Source: Thalassospira profundimaris
GTDB lineage: Bacteria; Pseudomonadota; Alphaproteobacteria; Rhodospirillales; Thalassospiraceae
Length of the DNA: 44,170 nucleotides
Assembly (NCBI RefSeq): GCF_003326755.1
Contig: NZ_JPWH01000034.1
Span: 1-44,170 of the forward strand
Reading direction: 5' to 3'
The notes beneath the pieces were generated by a model. The model made no database searches. It saw only the letters and a program-made list of their open reading frames with translations, and was not told the DNA's origin. This document shows, piece after piece, positions 38,801 to 44,170 of the stretch; positions within the stretch are counted from its first letter, which is position 1, and the number at the start of each line of letters is the position of its first letter. The position numbers were made by a program, and so were the translations under genes.

Positions 38801-41800
38801 GCCAGATCACGCTGATCGACAAAAGCAAGGATAATGGCAAGGGTCGTGCCCTGACAACGCGTTATGAACGCCTGGGGAATGACATAAAACAATATAGCAA
38901 TATCAATCTTGACAGTTCACAGGCGACCAAGCTGGTGGGGACGTCGGCGGGTTCACGCTCGTCTTCCTATAATATGCAGCAGGATATGCGCTATTACTGG
39001 ATGGCGGGTAAATCCACCACGACCCAGACGCAAAAGCAGTTTAAAAAACAGCAAAAAAGCGTCTTTGGTTTTATTCCAATTTCCCAGCGGTCTTTCACGG
39101 ATTCAAATCTGGTTTCAGGTTATCCGAAAGAAAAGCAACTTAGCCAGGCTGAACTGCCATCCGGTGATTATGTTGCCCAGCGGTCCGGCCAGCCCGATTA
39201 CACCTTTAATTCGGCCGAGGAAACCACCTCGAACCGGCAGGTCTATCAGGGGGATTCCGAACGCAGTTGGGGCAGTGACTGCACCTGGTTTGTTTGCTGG
39301 ACGCGGACTTATGAATTCACCCGCACAACCATCACCGAAACCGGGACCAACACCTATTACTACCACTCTGTCGCGGCGGACAAATCGATTGGCATCAACT
39401 TTATCGGTTATGACACGGGTAAGGTGGATGTCACCTCGAAGGGTAGCATTGCCCTTGGCGGCAATCTCAGCAATGTGGGTGGTGCCACAACCCTGACGTC
39501 GCAGATGGGCGATATCTATAGTGATGGCGGGGCGGTTCAGTCCGGCAATCTTCAGCTTTCCGCTCTGAACGGGTCGGTTGGCCGGGCGGATAATTACCTT
39601 AACCTGGTGCAGAAACAGGGCGATCTGGTCTCGGTTTCGTCGGGTAAAAACATCTATCTTGATGCGCCGGGCGGCAGCCTTGTGCTAAGTGACCTGCAGG
39701 CCGGGAGCGGCTCTATAGGCCTGCGTGCCGACTTTGATATTGTTACCTCGGGTAATGGCGTGATCAAGGGCCACGACGTTGAACTTGTCGCCCGTAATGG
39801 TCGCATTGGCACCAGCGATGGCGTGCTGCGTGTGGATACCGATGCGGCAAATGGTGGCAAACTGACGGCCAAGGCCGCGCGTGGTGACATCAATGTCGAG
39901 GAAACATCGGGTGATCTGATCGTCAACCGAATTGAAACGGTGGGCGATGTCTCGATCAAGGTCAGCGATGGCAGCCTGATTGACGGCAATACCGATGAAA
40001 CCGAAGATACCGACACCACCCAGCAGCTTCTGGATCTGTTTGACAGCCTGGATCTGATGGGCAGTGATGCGGATGCCAAAAAGGATGCGCAGGTCAAAGC
40101 CTATGAAACCGAGCAGAAATCGCTTTATGACGATTACTTCTCGATGCGGAACCTGAAAAAGGATGGCGATGGCAAATATGTTGCTGATGCCGCCAATGCC
40201 GATTTCACTTACACCGTAAGCGATACCGAACGCGCCAGCCTGCTTGATGCCGGTCTGGATGACGCGGGCATTCAGGCTTATGCCGACCGCCAGACGGAAC
40301 GCTATCAGGCCGCTTTCAAAAAATTTGGCGATGTTTCCTATGATGCCGGGTTCACCTACACGGCCACGTCCGATGAAATTGCCGCTGTTACCGACGGGTA
40401 CAAATGGACGCAAAAGGAACTGACCAACCTTCTGCCATCCTTTGCCTTCAAGGAAACGACCGATACCACGACAGTCGTTGAAACGGCCAACGTTTCGGCA
40501 CGCAATGTCTCGATTGACGTTTCTGGCAGCATGGGCAATCACAAGGGCGACATCGTTCTCGATTTGACCAAGTCGAACGCGCTGACTGATGACGTCAAGG
40601 TGGCGCTGGCGGCAGCGGAAAGTGACGATATTATTCGTGATGACGCCAAAAAGACCCTGACCATCGTTCAACGCGAAGATTTCGATATTGATGCCAAGGG
40701 CACGACCTCCATCAAGGCGGGGGGCGATATTTTCCTGGGCTCGGAAAAGGACATTAACGTCTTCAATGCTTCGGGTAAGGAAATCCGCGTCAAGGTTGCC
40801 GGTTCGATTACCGATGGCCGTGATGGCAATGCCGCCAACTTTGATGGCGACCGCATGATCTTCGAGGCCAGTGATGGTCATATCGGTACGGCTGATGCAC
40901 CGGTCATGATCAATCAGTCTGACGGCAGCCTGCTGACCGCGCGTGCCGCGGATGATATTTTCCTTCATGAAATCAGTGGCAATATTTATGTCGATGGTCT
41001 GTTCTCCAGCCATAATGTCAATCTGACCGCCGATAACGGCAGCATTCTTGATGGTGCCAATGATGCGATTGCCGATGTGGTGGCGCAATCCGTTACGCTT
41101 GCCGCCTCAAAGGGGATCGGCAGCTCGGTTGCGGGGGGCGGTCTTGATGTTGGCATCAGCAGTGCGACGGGTAGCCTTAACGTAACCACAAGTGACGGCG
41201 CGGCCTATATTTCCGGTCCCGGTCGCTCGATTGCGCTTGGTATTGTCAATGTCAAAGGCGTATTTGATGTCAGTGCCGATAACGGCATCACGCTTCGCAA
41301 CAGCGTTAACAGCAACGGCAATAACCAAAGCTACAGTTCGGCGGGCGATATCGTCATGCTTGCGGCCAGCAGCATAAGCTCTGGCGGTGGCAATGTTGCG
41401 ATGACAGCAACCGGCAGCAACATCACCCAGAATGACGGTGCAACGCTTAATGCCGGTGCGGGGACGATTACGGTCAAGGCGGGCGGGGACATTACCCTGG
41501 CATCGCTTGTAACCAGCAATGGGACCGATGAGGCCATTAAGGTGGATGCCGATGGGCACATTATTGATGGTGGCGATACCAATGACGATATTTCCAGCAG
41601 CAACAGCGCCGGTCTTGTGACCCTGATTTCGGATGAGGGGATTGGTCGTGCCAATGCTCTTGATCTCGATGTTCGTCGTCTGTCCCTGGTCAATAGCGAA
41701 AGCGGCAAAATCCTGATCGAGGACAAGGGCAGCCTTGTTCTTGATAGCGTGGATATCAAAAGCGGCACGGCAAGCGAGATTACCGCGCAGGGTGATCTGA

Positions 41801-44170
41801 CAATCGATCAGGATTTCACCTCGAACGGGATGATCGCGCTGACGGCAAAATCGGGCGGTTCGATCACGGTTAAGGGAAGCCTTAGCGGGAACGGTGTACA
41901 GACCACGCTGGTTGCCGATAAAAATATCAGCATGACGTCTGGAGGTATTATCGACCTTGGCACCCTCTCTCAGGCGCTGACATTAACAGCGGCCAAGGCA
42001 GGGCAGAATGGCGGTTCGATCAGCCAGGCAGATGGGGCCCAAATCAAGGCCGGGACCAGTACCGTTACCTTGCAGGCAGATGGTAATATCGGCATTGCGC
42101 GTATTGTCACGGCAAATGCCACCTCCGATGCGATCAAAATCACCAGCACAAGCGGTGCGATCACCGATAATGGCGATACGGGCATCGACCTTGAAGCCAA
42201 TAATGCCGGTGCTGTGGTTACACTTGCCGCTGCCAATGGCATTGGGGCGACAAACGCGCTTGAAACCAGCATTGATACGCTGAATGCAACTAATACAACG
42301 TCCGGGGCGATCCGGTTCTCGGATGCGGCAACGCTGAAGGTTGGCACGATTACCCAGCAGGCAACGCAGGCCCTGGTCGAGGTTGCGGCGGCTGGTTCGC
42401 TGGAGATTGGCAAAATTGCCGGCCTCGATGCCGTGACCCTCAAAACGACCAACGGCACTATTACGGATCAGGCGGCCAACAGCGTTATTGCATCGGCCCT
42501 TAATCTTGATGCTGGCGGTGACGTTACGCTGCGCTCGAAAGTCGCAACGCTTGATAATGTTAAAATCAGCAATGGCAAGTTGTGGCTTGAAAATAATGGC
42601 AATCTGACCATTAACCGTATTGCCCAGAACACCTCTGTGGCTTCAAATTCCGGTATCTCCATCGTCAATGATGGCGATATTGAACTTGCCAGCGGCAAGG
42701 GGGGCATCACGGCGACGTCAGGCACGATTTATCTGAATGCCAAAAATAATGGTGTTCTTAAAATTGCCGATGCCATCTCGACCAATGGTAGCAATATTGA
42801 CCTTATCGGCAGCCAAGACCTGCGTCTTGTTGGCAGCCTTGCCAGCGTTACATCCCGCAATGCGGGCGATGTGACACTCACGGCGCAAACCGGCGATCTT
42901 GTCATGGCGGCCCAGACCCTGGTTGACGGGGGTGCTGGCAAGGTGGATCTCACCGCCGATCAAAACCTGACCATTGATCAAATTTCCAGCAGTGCAGGTG
43001 CCATCACGGCCAAGGCTGAAAATGGTAATGTTACCCTTAACAATGACGTTTCCGGCGGTGGTGCCATCTCAATCACCTCTGCGGGCGGTATTGCGCTGAA
43101 TAAAGCGACGGCAGATATCTCTGCGACGGGGAATGGCGGCGTGCTGTTAACGGCACAGTCCGGCGACATTACGCAGGTTGACGGTTCCACCATTGATGGC
43201 GGGAATGGCACAATTGGCCTGACGGCGAAAAACAGCCTGACCCTCGATCAGATCAAAACCGCCGGAGCCGCGATCACCCTCACGGCGCAAACCGGCTCAA
43301 TCACCGCCAAAGACTTCGTCACGACCAGCGGTGCAAAAATCGCTATGACGGCAGCGCAAAACGTTGCCTTTGATACTGCCGATGCGGATGTGACGTCTTC
43401 TGGCGCGGGCGAAGTCGAAATCATCGCCACGGCCGGGAATATCACCCAGGCCGATGGTTCAACCATCGACGGTGGCAGCGATAAAGTCACGCTGACGGCG
43501 GGTGATAGCCTGACGCTCGATCAGGTCACAACCGCCGGTGCCGATATTGCGATTACTGCGAAGACTGGTTCGATCACGGCGAAGGATTTCATCACGACCA
43601 GCAACGGCGCAATCGGCATGACCGCCGCGCAGAACGTGACGCTGTTTAACGATGAAGCCGATGTGACCTCGAGCGGATCGGGGGATGTTACGATTACCGC
43701 CACGGCGGGTGATCTTTATCAGGAGAATGACAGCACGATTGATGGCGGTACGGGTAAAGTCACCCTGACCGCTGGTAAGAAAGTTACGCTTGATCAGGTG
43801 CAGACGACCAGTTCTGCCATCAAGATCACGGCGCAAGCGAGCGATGTTGTCGCCAACGACTTTATCAAAACGTCGGATGCAACAATTGAGATCACCGGTG
43901 ACAATGACGTGTCCTTCACCAATGGCCTGTCGGATGTCACCTCGACCGATAGCGGTGCCGTGACTATCACTGCGACCAAAGGCAACATCACCCAGGCCGA
44001 TGGTTCGACCATCGATGGCGGTAGCGACAAGGTTACGCTGACGGCGGGTGACAGTCTGACACTCGATCAGGTGCAAACGACCGGTGCCGGTATTGCGATC
44101 ACCGCGCAGAATGGTTCGATCACTGCGAAGGATTTTGTTACCACCAGCGGTGCGAAGATCGGCATCAAAG
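23821..44170 (+). CDS. Giant two-partner-secretion filamentous adhesin (FHA/LktA-like), 5' part, open at right edge
   Basis: One frame stays open from ATG 23821 (GGGGGAAG seven bases upstream) to the window end: at least 6,783 codons. The signal peptide ends near Ala34 (VAMA-NP). A TPS/haemagglutination domain follows (about 35-300, with LLNPNGVAIGAQGQLNVGSL at 122-141). This is the recognition region for a TpsB outer-membrane transporter. Most of the rest is beta-helix-like repeats with motifs such as TTKAYIDNGA and TSAYIGQNANV followed by GGAVAV. Special parts are a Gly/Ser linker (about 1417-1456), a non-repetitive block (about 4520-5200) with a Cys-x4-Cys pair (5154, 5159), a helical insert (about 5400-5557), and tandem repeats of about 91 residues from 6359 on. 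The general plan resembles LktA-family filamentous adhesins. The C-terminus and tpsB partner lie outside the window. Confidence 0.9.
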   Translation, partial: MVSVTGENKGRVIRRAFAYALSTTTFLVPFVAMANPQIVTDGNTATNLNVHGNVTDVTTSTIQGKSALNSFSKFDVYQGNTVNLFVPGKADHLINMVNGPRSHIDGILNSIKNGQIGGQVYLLNPNGVAIGAQGQLNVGSLTIMAPTSDYAGSFFDAPGQANSGALQQLLSGNVPLSEDGLITIEGSIRATRKAALIANGVQVAGDIVVGAQALNQIAFSDVVNVDGLDAGQEAVIDENGYIEIKGGQAGVDVSGVLTADGADGQNAGTIDVRATGDIAVKAGADISAKGIGANSSGGTITIFADNDATFAAGAHIDVSGGDVSGDGGFAEFSAHKAVYLNGGTFAGGANDGAAGTILIDPEDLTISSNVTQNDGTNYIYEGRDTITLKAGVKVSTTSTSKKSGDITLKGQNIVFETGSALDASNGSFNRGAGNITLEVAGSATHAITITNATLKGANVTITASAIANSSNPLAEVSANVALTNTVINATGNVSILAKAEQGLPTITAGIFDARSATASLTMTNGSIVAGGNISLASSSKITSEVIGALLASPINASVAVTDSKATTLVTGTADLKADGDVDVTADAVTDSTAVAKSVAAAAGVTTAVSVIENSAIARLNGTAKISKGDAVTVRATGKTQVDTIADAATVDSGGSGASIGVAISDVDATAIAEIGEGALVTNAASLSVNAQNVTTQNTAARAGVANGTGTASKLFGDALDRTSLSDESKGEISALFDGVLKNVSDNLKEKPKEGEEDSGGVQVAGALSYASSNFDTEALITANADKTLSLSGAVNVNAEAIAQTNTLASGITAGGKVGGGAGVAIQTVDNKLLASIAAADGKTLTIDANGLTVNAETKSIDEDITDEENNGFSVEAFAGQEAKDVGIAGALGLLIINSNSSLAEIGNNVSVDANNGTITVSATGGADAGVVADGSPEDESVIGALFEAYETYTKTDEDEEEKPSVGIGAAIAINISNSTVDAAVRGGTSLTNASGLDVSALSNGSVKTTANSAGAGGVAVVPVLALSVANDHVTAGIESASTGLSLAGAVSVTAEQNLAVLSVGKGASGDADDASNVAVGLTVGISTVNADVKSLLDRDLTTIGDITIAAKSARDIRTGAAAGSNTDPGDTGTEEEEDPADQAKSDVLGTIKQAAAFGNLYSKEGDKTDGDKTAQKANVSADKGSEADEGGKVSAAAALGLTVANTETSAGIAASRTVSGGNIKITSADNTDSQAAADGSAAEADNNIGAAVALNIANVINTASIGSAASVSGTGVNLSAITNSFTVLDDEGNAVKDDDDEDVIDDANKYVTSAVAGAGVGNLSLAGAVAIALIDQTTTADVGQNADISVKASGASVTATSNRIIETMSSGSVGEKTPTLDEFKDRYTTLGGMTARINGKLTSVGEKIEANKTSEGSGSGDSGSGGTGSGGTGSGGTDSGGSGSGSGDSSSGGESGKLGIGASFAITVDNTVTRARVSDGAKLTSTNEGDVSVSSTSGLDSTTHAEAASAPSTDLLNLEEKSDTSAYSLDAAVAIGVSNETTESRVGSDEDTLTSDGKVTISADSSSEVLVQADGEAAGDKAAAGASVAVGVTNSTTKASLARSVSAKGALTVSSTALSKDINLALATARGTVLEGYKNKFVGATDEMLLAGDFGNDSDGKKKPRSAQALADQKTAGNNKTSSVDEKGNADSSKSGKSISIAAAVGVGVNNRKSIASIDDGTSGNLNTLSAGGDIDVTAKNDANAQTRGVGAAVLSDNGIAVGVAVTATGHETTAKLGDYTKISGSTGVNVTAQSTQNQADDFANKLMAEAVAGSGAKKIGVAGALSVINTDNDSSATLGKNVDVTSTGAVNVTSSEKNHIVSRALAASVSVGAEAKTAVGATFALINAGNTNTALVDDGAKISTTGDLTVSAKNLRQSEESFGFDGDYSLLNPTSVFQTSNYYTEALAGAASTGNTAISGSFSVTVTQNETSASIAKSATVSADDITLTAENRQNARTLGGAIAASKQTGVGVTLNAMVLADKVSARLGTSGATTGASLTSTGDVKIEAKAEQDLGSIVVAGAAATSGTAVGGSVGINVIKTEAIADIASKSTISSAKGASIAATSATGISTFVGGVAFSGQTGVGAGLATNLILAKTAASIGDAASVSAANAISVNADASEDIASATVSAAGSTGGTTVAVTLGANTVKSDTSATVGNGALLNSSNDAGARSISVTAKDKTDIGNIMGSGAFGSGTGVGGVLASNAIAKTTRAVLNGTAKADTDIKVTAGSEQNITALSLGVAVVGGTAITGSGGLALIDNTTTAVIGEREDTDDDSVSRATVTSTGNIAVHASDETDALVINGTGAGGGGNAGGASLGVTTFIGETTAYIGRNANVTAFGNSATGLDVMTGGVTISSPLFDGFANLDKDSAGDKLQKTSDDALALKASTIDDLKDSLFKKTLNTENRKGLSVTAYSDQDIANFSATGAAGGGNAVAGAVAVGVVSDTTKAYIDNGAQINQATGIAGAAQKVTVQAEGDTLSVDVAGGVAVGGGNGIGGAIDSLTLSKNTSAYIGQNANVKAGDDVSVAADQATHAISVAANIAAAGNAGVGASLSVLVASNTTLAYIDGLVNTGGDLTIDADTDTTFIQVAGQISAGGSAGVGGALGVSVLDNTTKAYTDTHAQTNAKGKTKISASGHEEEYAAVVAGAGGGSAGVAGSVRVGVHTSTTQAYAAGKVNQDSNYSVSGQNVDIDADAFVRLVSVTGGLGGGGVAGVGAAADVVILRNNANAFVGDGSLVSAHDSISLTATSEKQLLQLGVAGAAGGQAGVAGAVTVAFLGGIVDDDAKSRLSSNDSEKPGNTWSAADGATNKNLIGDALGDRDEAKTANDAAAAQRGKTSITDDFNATAEASRNDTKAFIGQGATVYSGSTIDINSSDTSKVIAGTLAVTGSGGVSVGGGVTITTVDSSAQSYIASQAAVDAVNAISINAASHDNVINAAAAGGGGFYAAVNGSVAITTLLSDASAYIGDGALVNQDDDITAGSSQDVSLDAKSDSNVITVSGAAGGAIVGVGAAANVTTIAKETQAWIGEDAKVDANRDVTVDANSDDNIVSVTVSVQGGGVGAGGTAAVNTVVSDTAARVLEGASVNAYGNMRVQALNDVELDDISTSVAVGGAALGGVVSVNTIKATTEAVVADGAKLNVLGNGTAISIAADGGSRSESSDEVLAETTQTNKDKSTLTVSAIDVDRSTLTRNTETINGLAVVARSDQDVTSLPISAGASAGGALSGVASVNVIAGKTRAEIGDATINALNVGAVNAQDVLVAAYDSTDLNTVPVTAAVTGMGPAISAAAATNVISKTLTARMGGTVSAKDDIVVLANSDQDLSSISANGAASAIAGQNLSLGVDVVDNSVLAEIADGSVIVAGDDLTVTAKENSDFDQIIGSASAAAVTAQGGSVGVAVSSSDITARIGKNATTNANGVTSVRADSVQSLMQHNVAGGVSAGLTLQGAISVRTATVQTVAEIADGAKINQSTTSADSDQAVNVSATNSLTVGGATGAGAIGGIGGVGFGMDIAVARNATTARIGANTLVSAKHDVSVTASAQKDISATGIAGAGGLAAGVAGSVAIAVLGGDADSRGTDQLTSDNGSITEKVNAEAGKDRTADLSTSDAGKLAHSQAADANSDRTTAKSKTQNVMAPLSSSNVSYDDGVSAVVDNNATLKAGHDINIKATDESRVRAFAGGAAVGAVGVGGWVAVASMGTTAQALVGQNAGLDAGNAISISSDLKNKTDRSIAEAYGASAGIVGLSATIAVLDRSTTTQSVIGSGANLLADNAISITSQNASGGQSRAIAGAAGFAAAGISVAVTKSDDDVKSEIGSNAKLGATDDAAGNITVTATNGGTFDAYSVGAALGLVGTGAGADATVDLDGDTTARIDANAVIYSDGDVVISAIDQPDASSEAVGAALSAGYSLGLSLSQTLLDRNISTLVDNNASVTGDSITLKAEMLKGSNNNADSKAIAGSGGILVGAAGSSAVTKANVNVAATTGSNAKLLGIQRTQTDENNVTTAVADHGISVSARNETAAEARAIGVSAGVISLGGHSAVVDVDTTSKALFGAGTTATTMADLSLTSVGAEHAYGDTISGAGGIGVVQAGLTDVDLNSTVQAGTLDSTSLTNLHADGTTTISATSNGKYDGKIDTTGAALAQAAAGALVVDGTSNVWAGFGAKTGLKTHQLSLSALNNLAKDLVDGSNFKTSQGGGFNMAVGVSKGTMNATTNIGIGSDSNIYVFGNAADQGNASIQALTKVNVDDESSFDSGGLISAPIATTEQSATIGSNVTLGNNASFETQAGDLVVAARSDATMSARARSVTYGFAGAAGGVSKATVTASDGVTVGNGTNMVGVGEVEIYAGADATGLGIIDAKADTRLFNKTAISIPTPPTADAHAIHNSKVTISSDALVASAKDLRVQATKGHLFASGVGRATDLAKKALEAIGEVFGADTEGSLEVVGGTSKNEGVGGIKVDGELRTGIRNKRYITFGTNFSSYVEDANGNMIRYYPSYDTANDRWVLATQDPDNPSTPKIIKVFTPDEISEGMGFSILADQNLGQSLQAEVTRLENVLRRYGSSSDANSVQVKNDINSRLTILRAAIASRKADNYVDVIQVDPTEAATGNVELFSDYVVGSGKINSPGDAEIKIINNSPMPIRITEMTVPDELGGQILFNGQSVLNATDINARNTDADGTASMEMISSVSSDDPKIIIENNFDPDSGVYNPGDKLDIAAPDVILAGQISNINGLIKVSSNKGSIYSVAGMRGETVEISTGGDFVFDSPDTLLNIGPNPDAGFSSLVNKYENGSATSGSENNVSQSGGDSSSTIAANNVFINADTININGVIQSGIADKEIVINQSDVDAAYNTGSHTGARYVEVKNVGISMGSGRVGVGGIKAELDRVTGEIRILDAKVEGGTVLLSGRLVSTGNGKINVIDGYGRIKIVNNSSNTVRLDNVDTGGIEGQITLIDKSKDNGKGRALTTRYERLGNDIKQYSNINLDSSQATKLVGTSAGSRSSSYNMQQDMRYYWMAGKSTTTQTQKQFKKQQKSVFGFIPISQRSFTDSNLVSGYPKEKQLSQAELPSGDYVAQRSGQPDYTFNSAEETTSNRQVYQGDSERSWGSDCTWFVCWTRTYEFTRTTITETGTNTYYYHSVAADKSIGINFIGYDTGKVDVTSKGSIALGGNLSNVGGATTLTSQMGDIYSDGGAVQSGNLQLSALNGSVGRADNYLNLVQKQGDLVSVSSGKNIYLDAPGGSLVLSDLQAGSGSIGLRADFDIVTSGNGVIKGHDVELVARNGRIGTSDGVLRVDTDAANGGKLTAKAARGDINVEETSGDLIVNRIETVGDVSIKVSDGSLIDGNTDETEDTDTTQQLLDLFDSLDLMGSDADAKKDAQVKAYETEQKSLYDDYFSMRNLKKDGDGKYVADAANADFTYTVSDTERASLLDAGLDDAGIQAYADRQTERYQAAFKKFGDVSYDAGFTYTATSDEIAAVTDGYKWTQKELTNLLPSFAFKETTDTTTVVETANVSARNVSIDVSGSMGNHKGDIVLDLTKSNALTDDVKVALAAAESDDIIRDDAKKTLTIVQREDFDIDAKGTTSIKAGGDIFLGSEKDINVFNASGKEIRVKVAGSITDGRDGNAANFDGDRMIFEASDGHIGTADAPVMINQSDGSLLTARAADDIFLHEISGNIYVDGLFSSHNVNLTADNGSILDGANDAIADVVAQSVTLAASKGIGSSVAGGGLDVGISSATGSLNVTTSDGAAYISGPGRSIALGIVNVKGVFDVSADNGITLRNSVNSNGNNQSYSSAGDIVMLAASSISSGGGNVAMTATGSNITQNDGATLNAGAGTITVKAGGDITLASLVTSNGTDEAIKVDADGHIIDGGDTNDDISSSNSAGLVTLISDEGIGRANALDLDVRRLSLVNSESGKILIEDKGSLVLDSVDIKSGTASEITAQGDLTIDQDFTSNGMIALTAKSGGSITVKGSLSGNGVQTTLVADKNISMTSGGIIDLGTLSQALTLTAAKAGQNGGSISQADGAQIKAGTSTVTLQADGNIGIARIVTANATSDAIKITSTSGAITDNGDTGIDLEANNAGAVVTLAAANGIGATNALETSIDTLNATNTTSGAIRFSDAATLKVGTITQQATQALVEVAAAGSLEIGKIAGLDAVTLKTTNGTITDQAANSVIASALNLDAGGDVTLRSKVATLDNVKISNGKLWLENNGNLTINRIAQNTSVASNSGISIVNDGDIELASGKGGITATSGTIYLNAKNNGVLKIADAISTNGSNIDLIGSQDLRLVGSLASVTSRNAGDVTLTAQTGDLVMAAQTLVDGGAGKVDLTADQNLTIDQISSSAGAITAKAENGNVTLNNDVSGGGAISITSAGGIALNKATADISATGNGGVLLTAQSGDITQVDGSTIDGGNGTIGLTAKNSLTLDQIKTAGAAITLTAQTGSITAKDFVTTSGAKIAMTAAQNVAFDTADADVTSSGAGEVEIIATAGNITQADGSTIDGGSDKVTLTAGDSLTLDQVTTAGADIAITAKTGSITAKDFITTSNGAIGMTAAQNVTLFNDEADVTSSGSGDVTITATAGDLYQENDSTIDGGTGKVTLTAGKKVTLDQVQTTSSAIKITAQASDVVANDFIKTSDATIEITGDNDVSFTNGLSDVTSTDSGAVTITATKGNITQADGSTIDGGSDKVTLTAGDSLTLDQVQTTGAGIAITAQNGSITAKDFVTTSGAKIGIK
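42895..44170 (+). repeat. Tandem repeats of about 91 codons in the adhesin gene, continuing past the edge
   Basis: Units start near 42895, 43168, 43438, 43711 and 43984, spaced 270-273 bp. The core is ITQADGSTIDGG, then KVTLTAGDSLTLDQV, then ITAKDFVTTSGA, then DVTSSGSG. The units beginning at 43438 and 43984 are especially alike, differing mostly at third codon positions, which suggests recent duplication or conversion followed by drift. Such repeats may change copy number between strains. Confidence 0.8.

Noticed and set aside
24267..44076. Many long minus-strand open frames opposite the adhesin (for example 30895-32745 and 39685-41088)
   Set aside because: They lie antisense to a continuous open frame with signal peptide, TPS domain and repeats. 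Their sequences are low-complexity (Gly/Asn/Arg/Ile or Ala/Ser/Thr rich) as expected from mirror reading of biased, repetitive codons, and they show no ribosome-binding sites or family motifs.
42895..44170. Regularly spaced repeats considered as a CRISPR array
   Set aside because: The period is about 270 bp, the units are coding and in frame, and there are no short identical repeats with unique spacers.

Overview
The window looks like part of an alphaproteobacterial chromosome, perhaps a marine Rhodospirillales member such as Thalassospira. That guess rests on codon style, moderate-to-high GC and gene content; no rRNA or other marker gene is present to prove it. It is accessory, cell-surface and competition DNA. 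There are no tRNAs, rRNAs, insertion sequences, CRISPR arrays or T6SS structural genes (no TssB/C/F/G/K/M).

Region 1 (1-6840) is a type VI secretion effector/immunity island. A VasX-like effector with membrane segments (2113-4848) is embedded in a family of five related two-TM proteins: a cut-off copy at 1-140, a frameshifted copy at 225-1098, and intact copies at 1140-2015, 4848-5717 and 5948-6772. The copy directly after the effector overlaps its stop codon (TAATG) and is the likely cognate immunity gene. The others look like spare, orphan or decaying immunity genes, with signs of recombination between copies. The unit ends at a clear terminator (6801-6837).

Region 2 (6841-14252) is a second T6SS cargo unit: hcp, vgrG, PAAR, a DUF4123 adaptor, a lipoprotein (probable immunity), an alpha/beta-hydrolase lipase effector and a small unknown protein. 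The genes are closely spaced or overlapping. Twin hairpins after hcp may set a higher Hcp dose.

Region 3 (14370-18515) holds three enzymes: a TPR protein with a GT9/41-like glycosyltransferase end, a lipoprotein alpha/beta hydrolase, and a convergent TPR-sulfotransferase.

Region 4 (18516-23820) begins with a relic of an autotransporter beta-barrel C-terminus and its minus-strand terminator. Three tandem AraC-family paralogues follow, each preceded by the same 17-bp dyad exactly 18 nt from its start codon, which suggests shared or cross regulation.

Region 5 (23821-44170) is one uninterrupted reading frame of at least 6,783 codons that runs off the window. It encodes a giant two-partner-secretion (FHA/LktA-like) adhesin with a signal peptide, a TPS domain, hundreds of beta-helix-like repeats, a Gly/Ser linker, two non-repetitive insert regions and a run of about 91-residue repeats at the right edge. 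Its TpsB transporter is not in the window.

Overall the window combines contact-dependent competition (two T6SS effector modules) with surface adhesion and possible surface modification.
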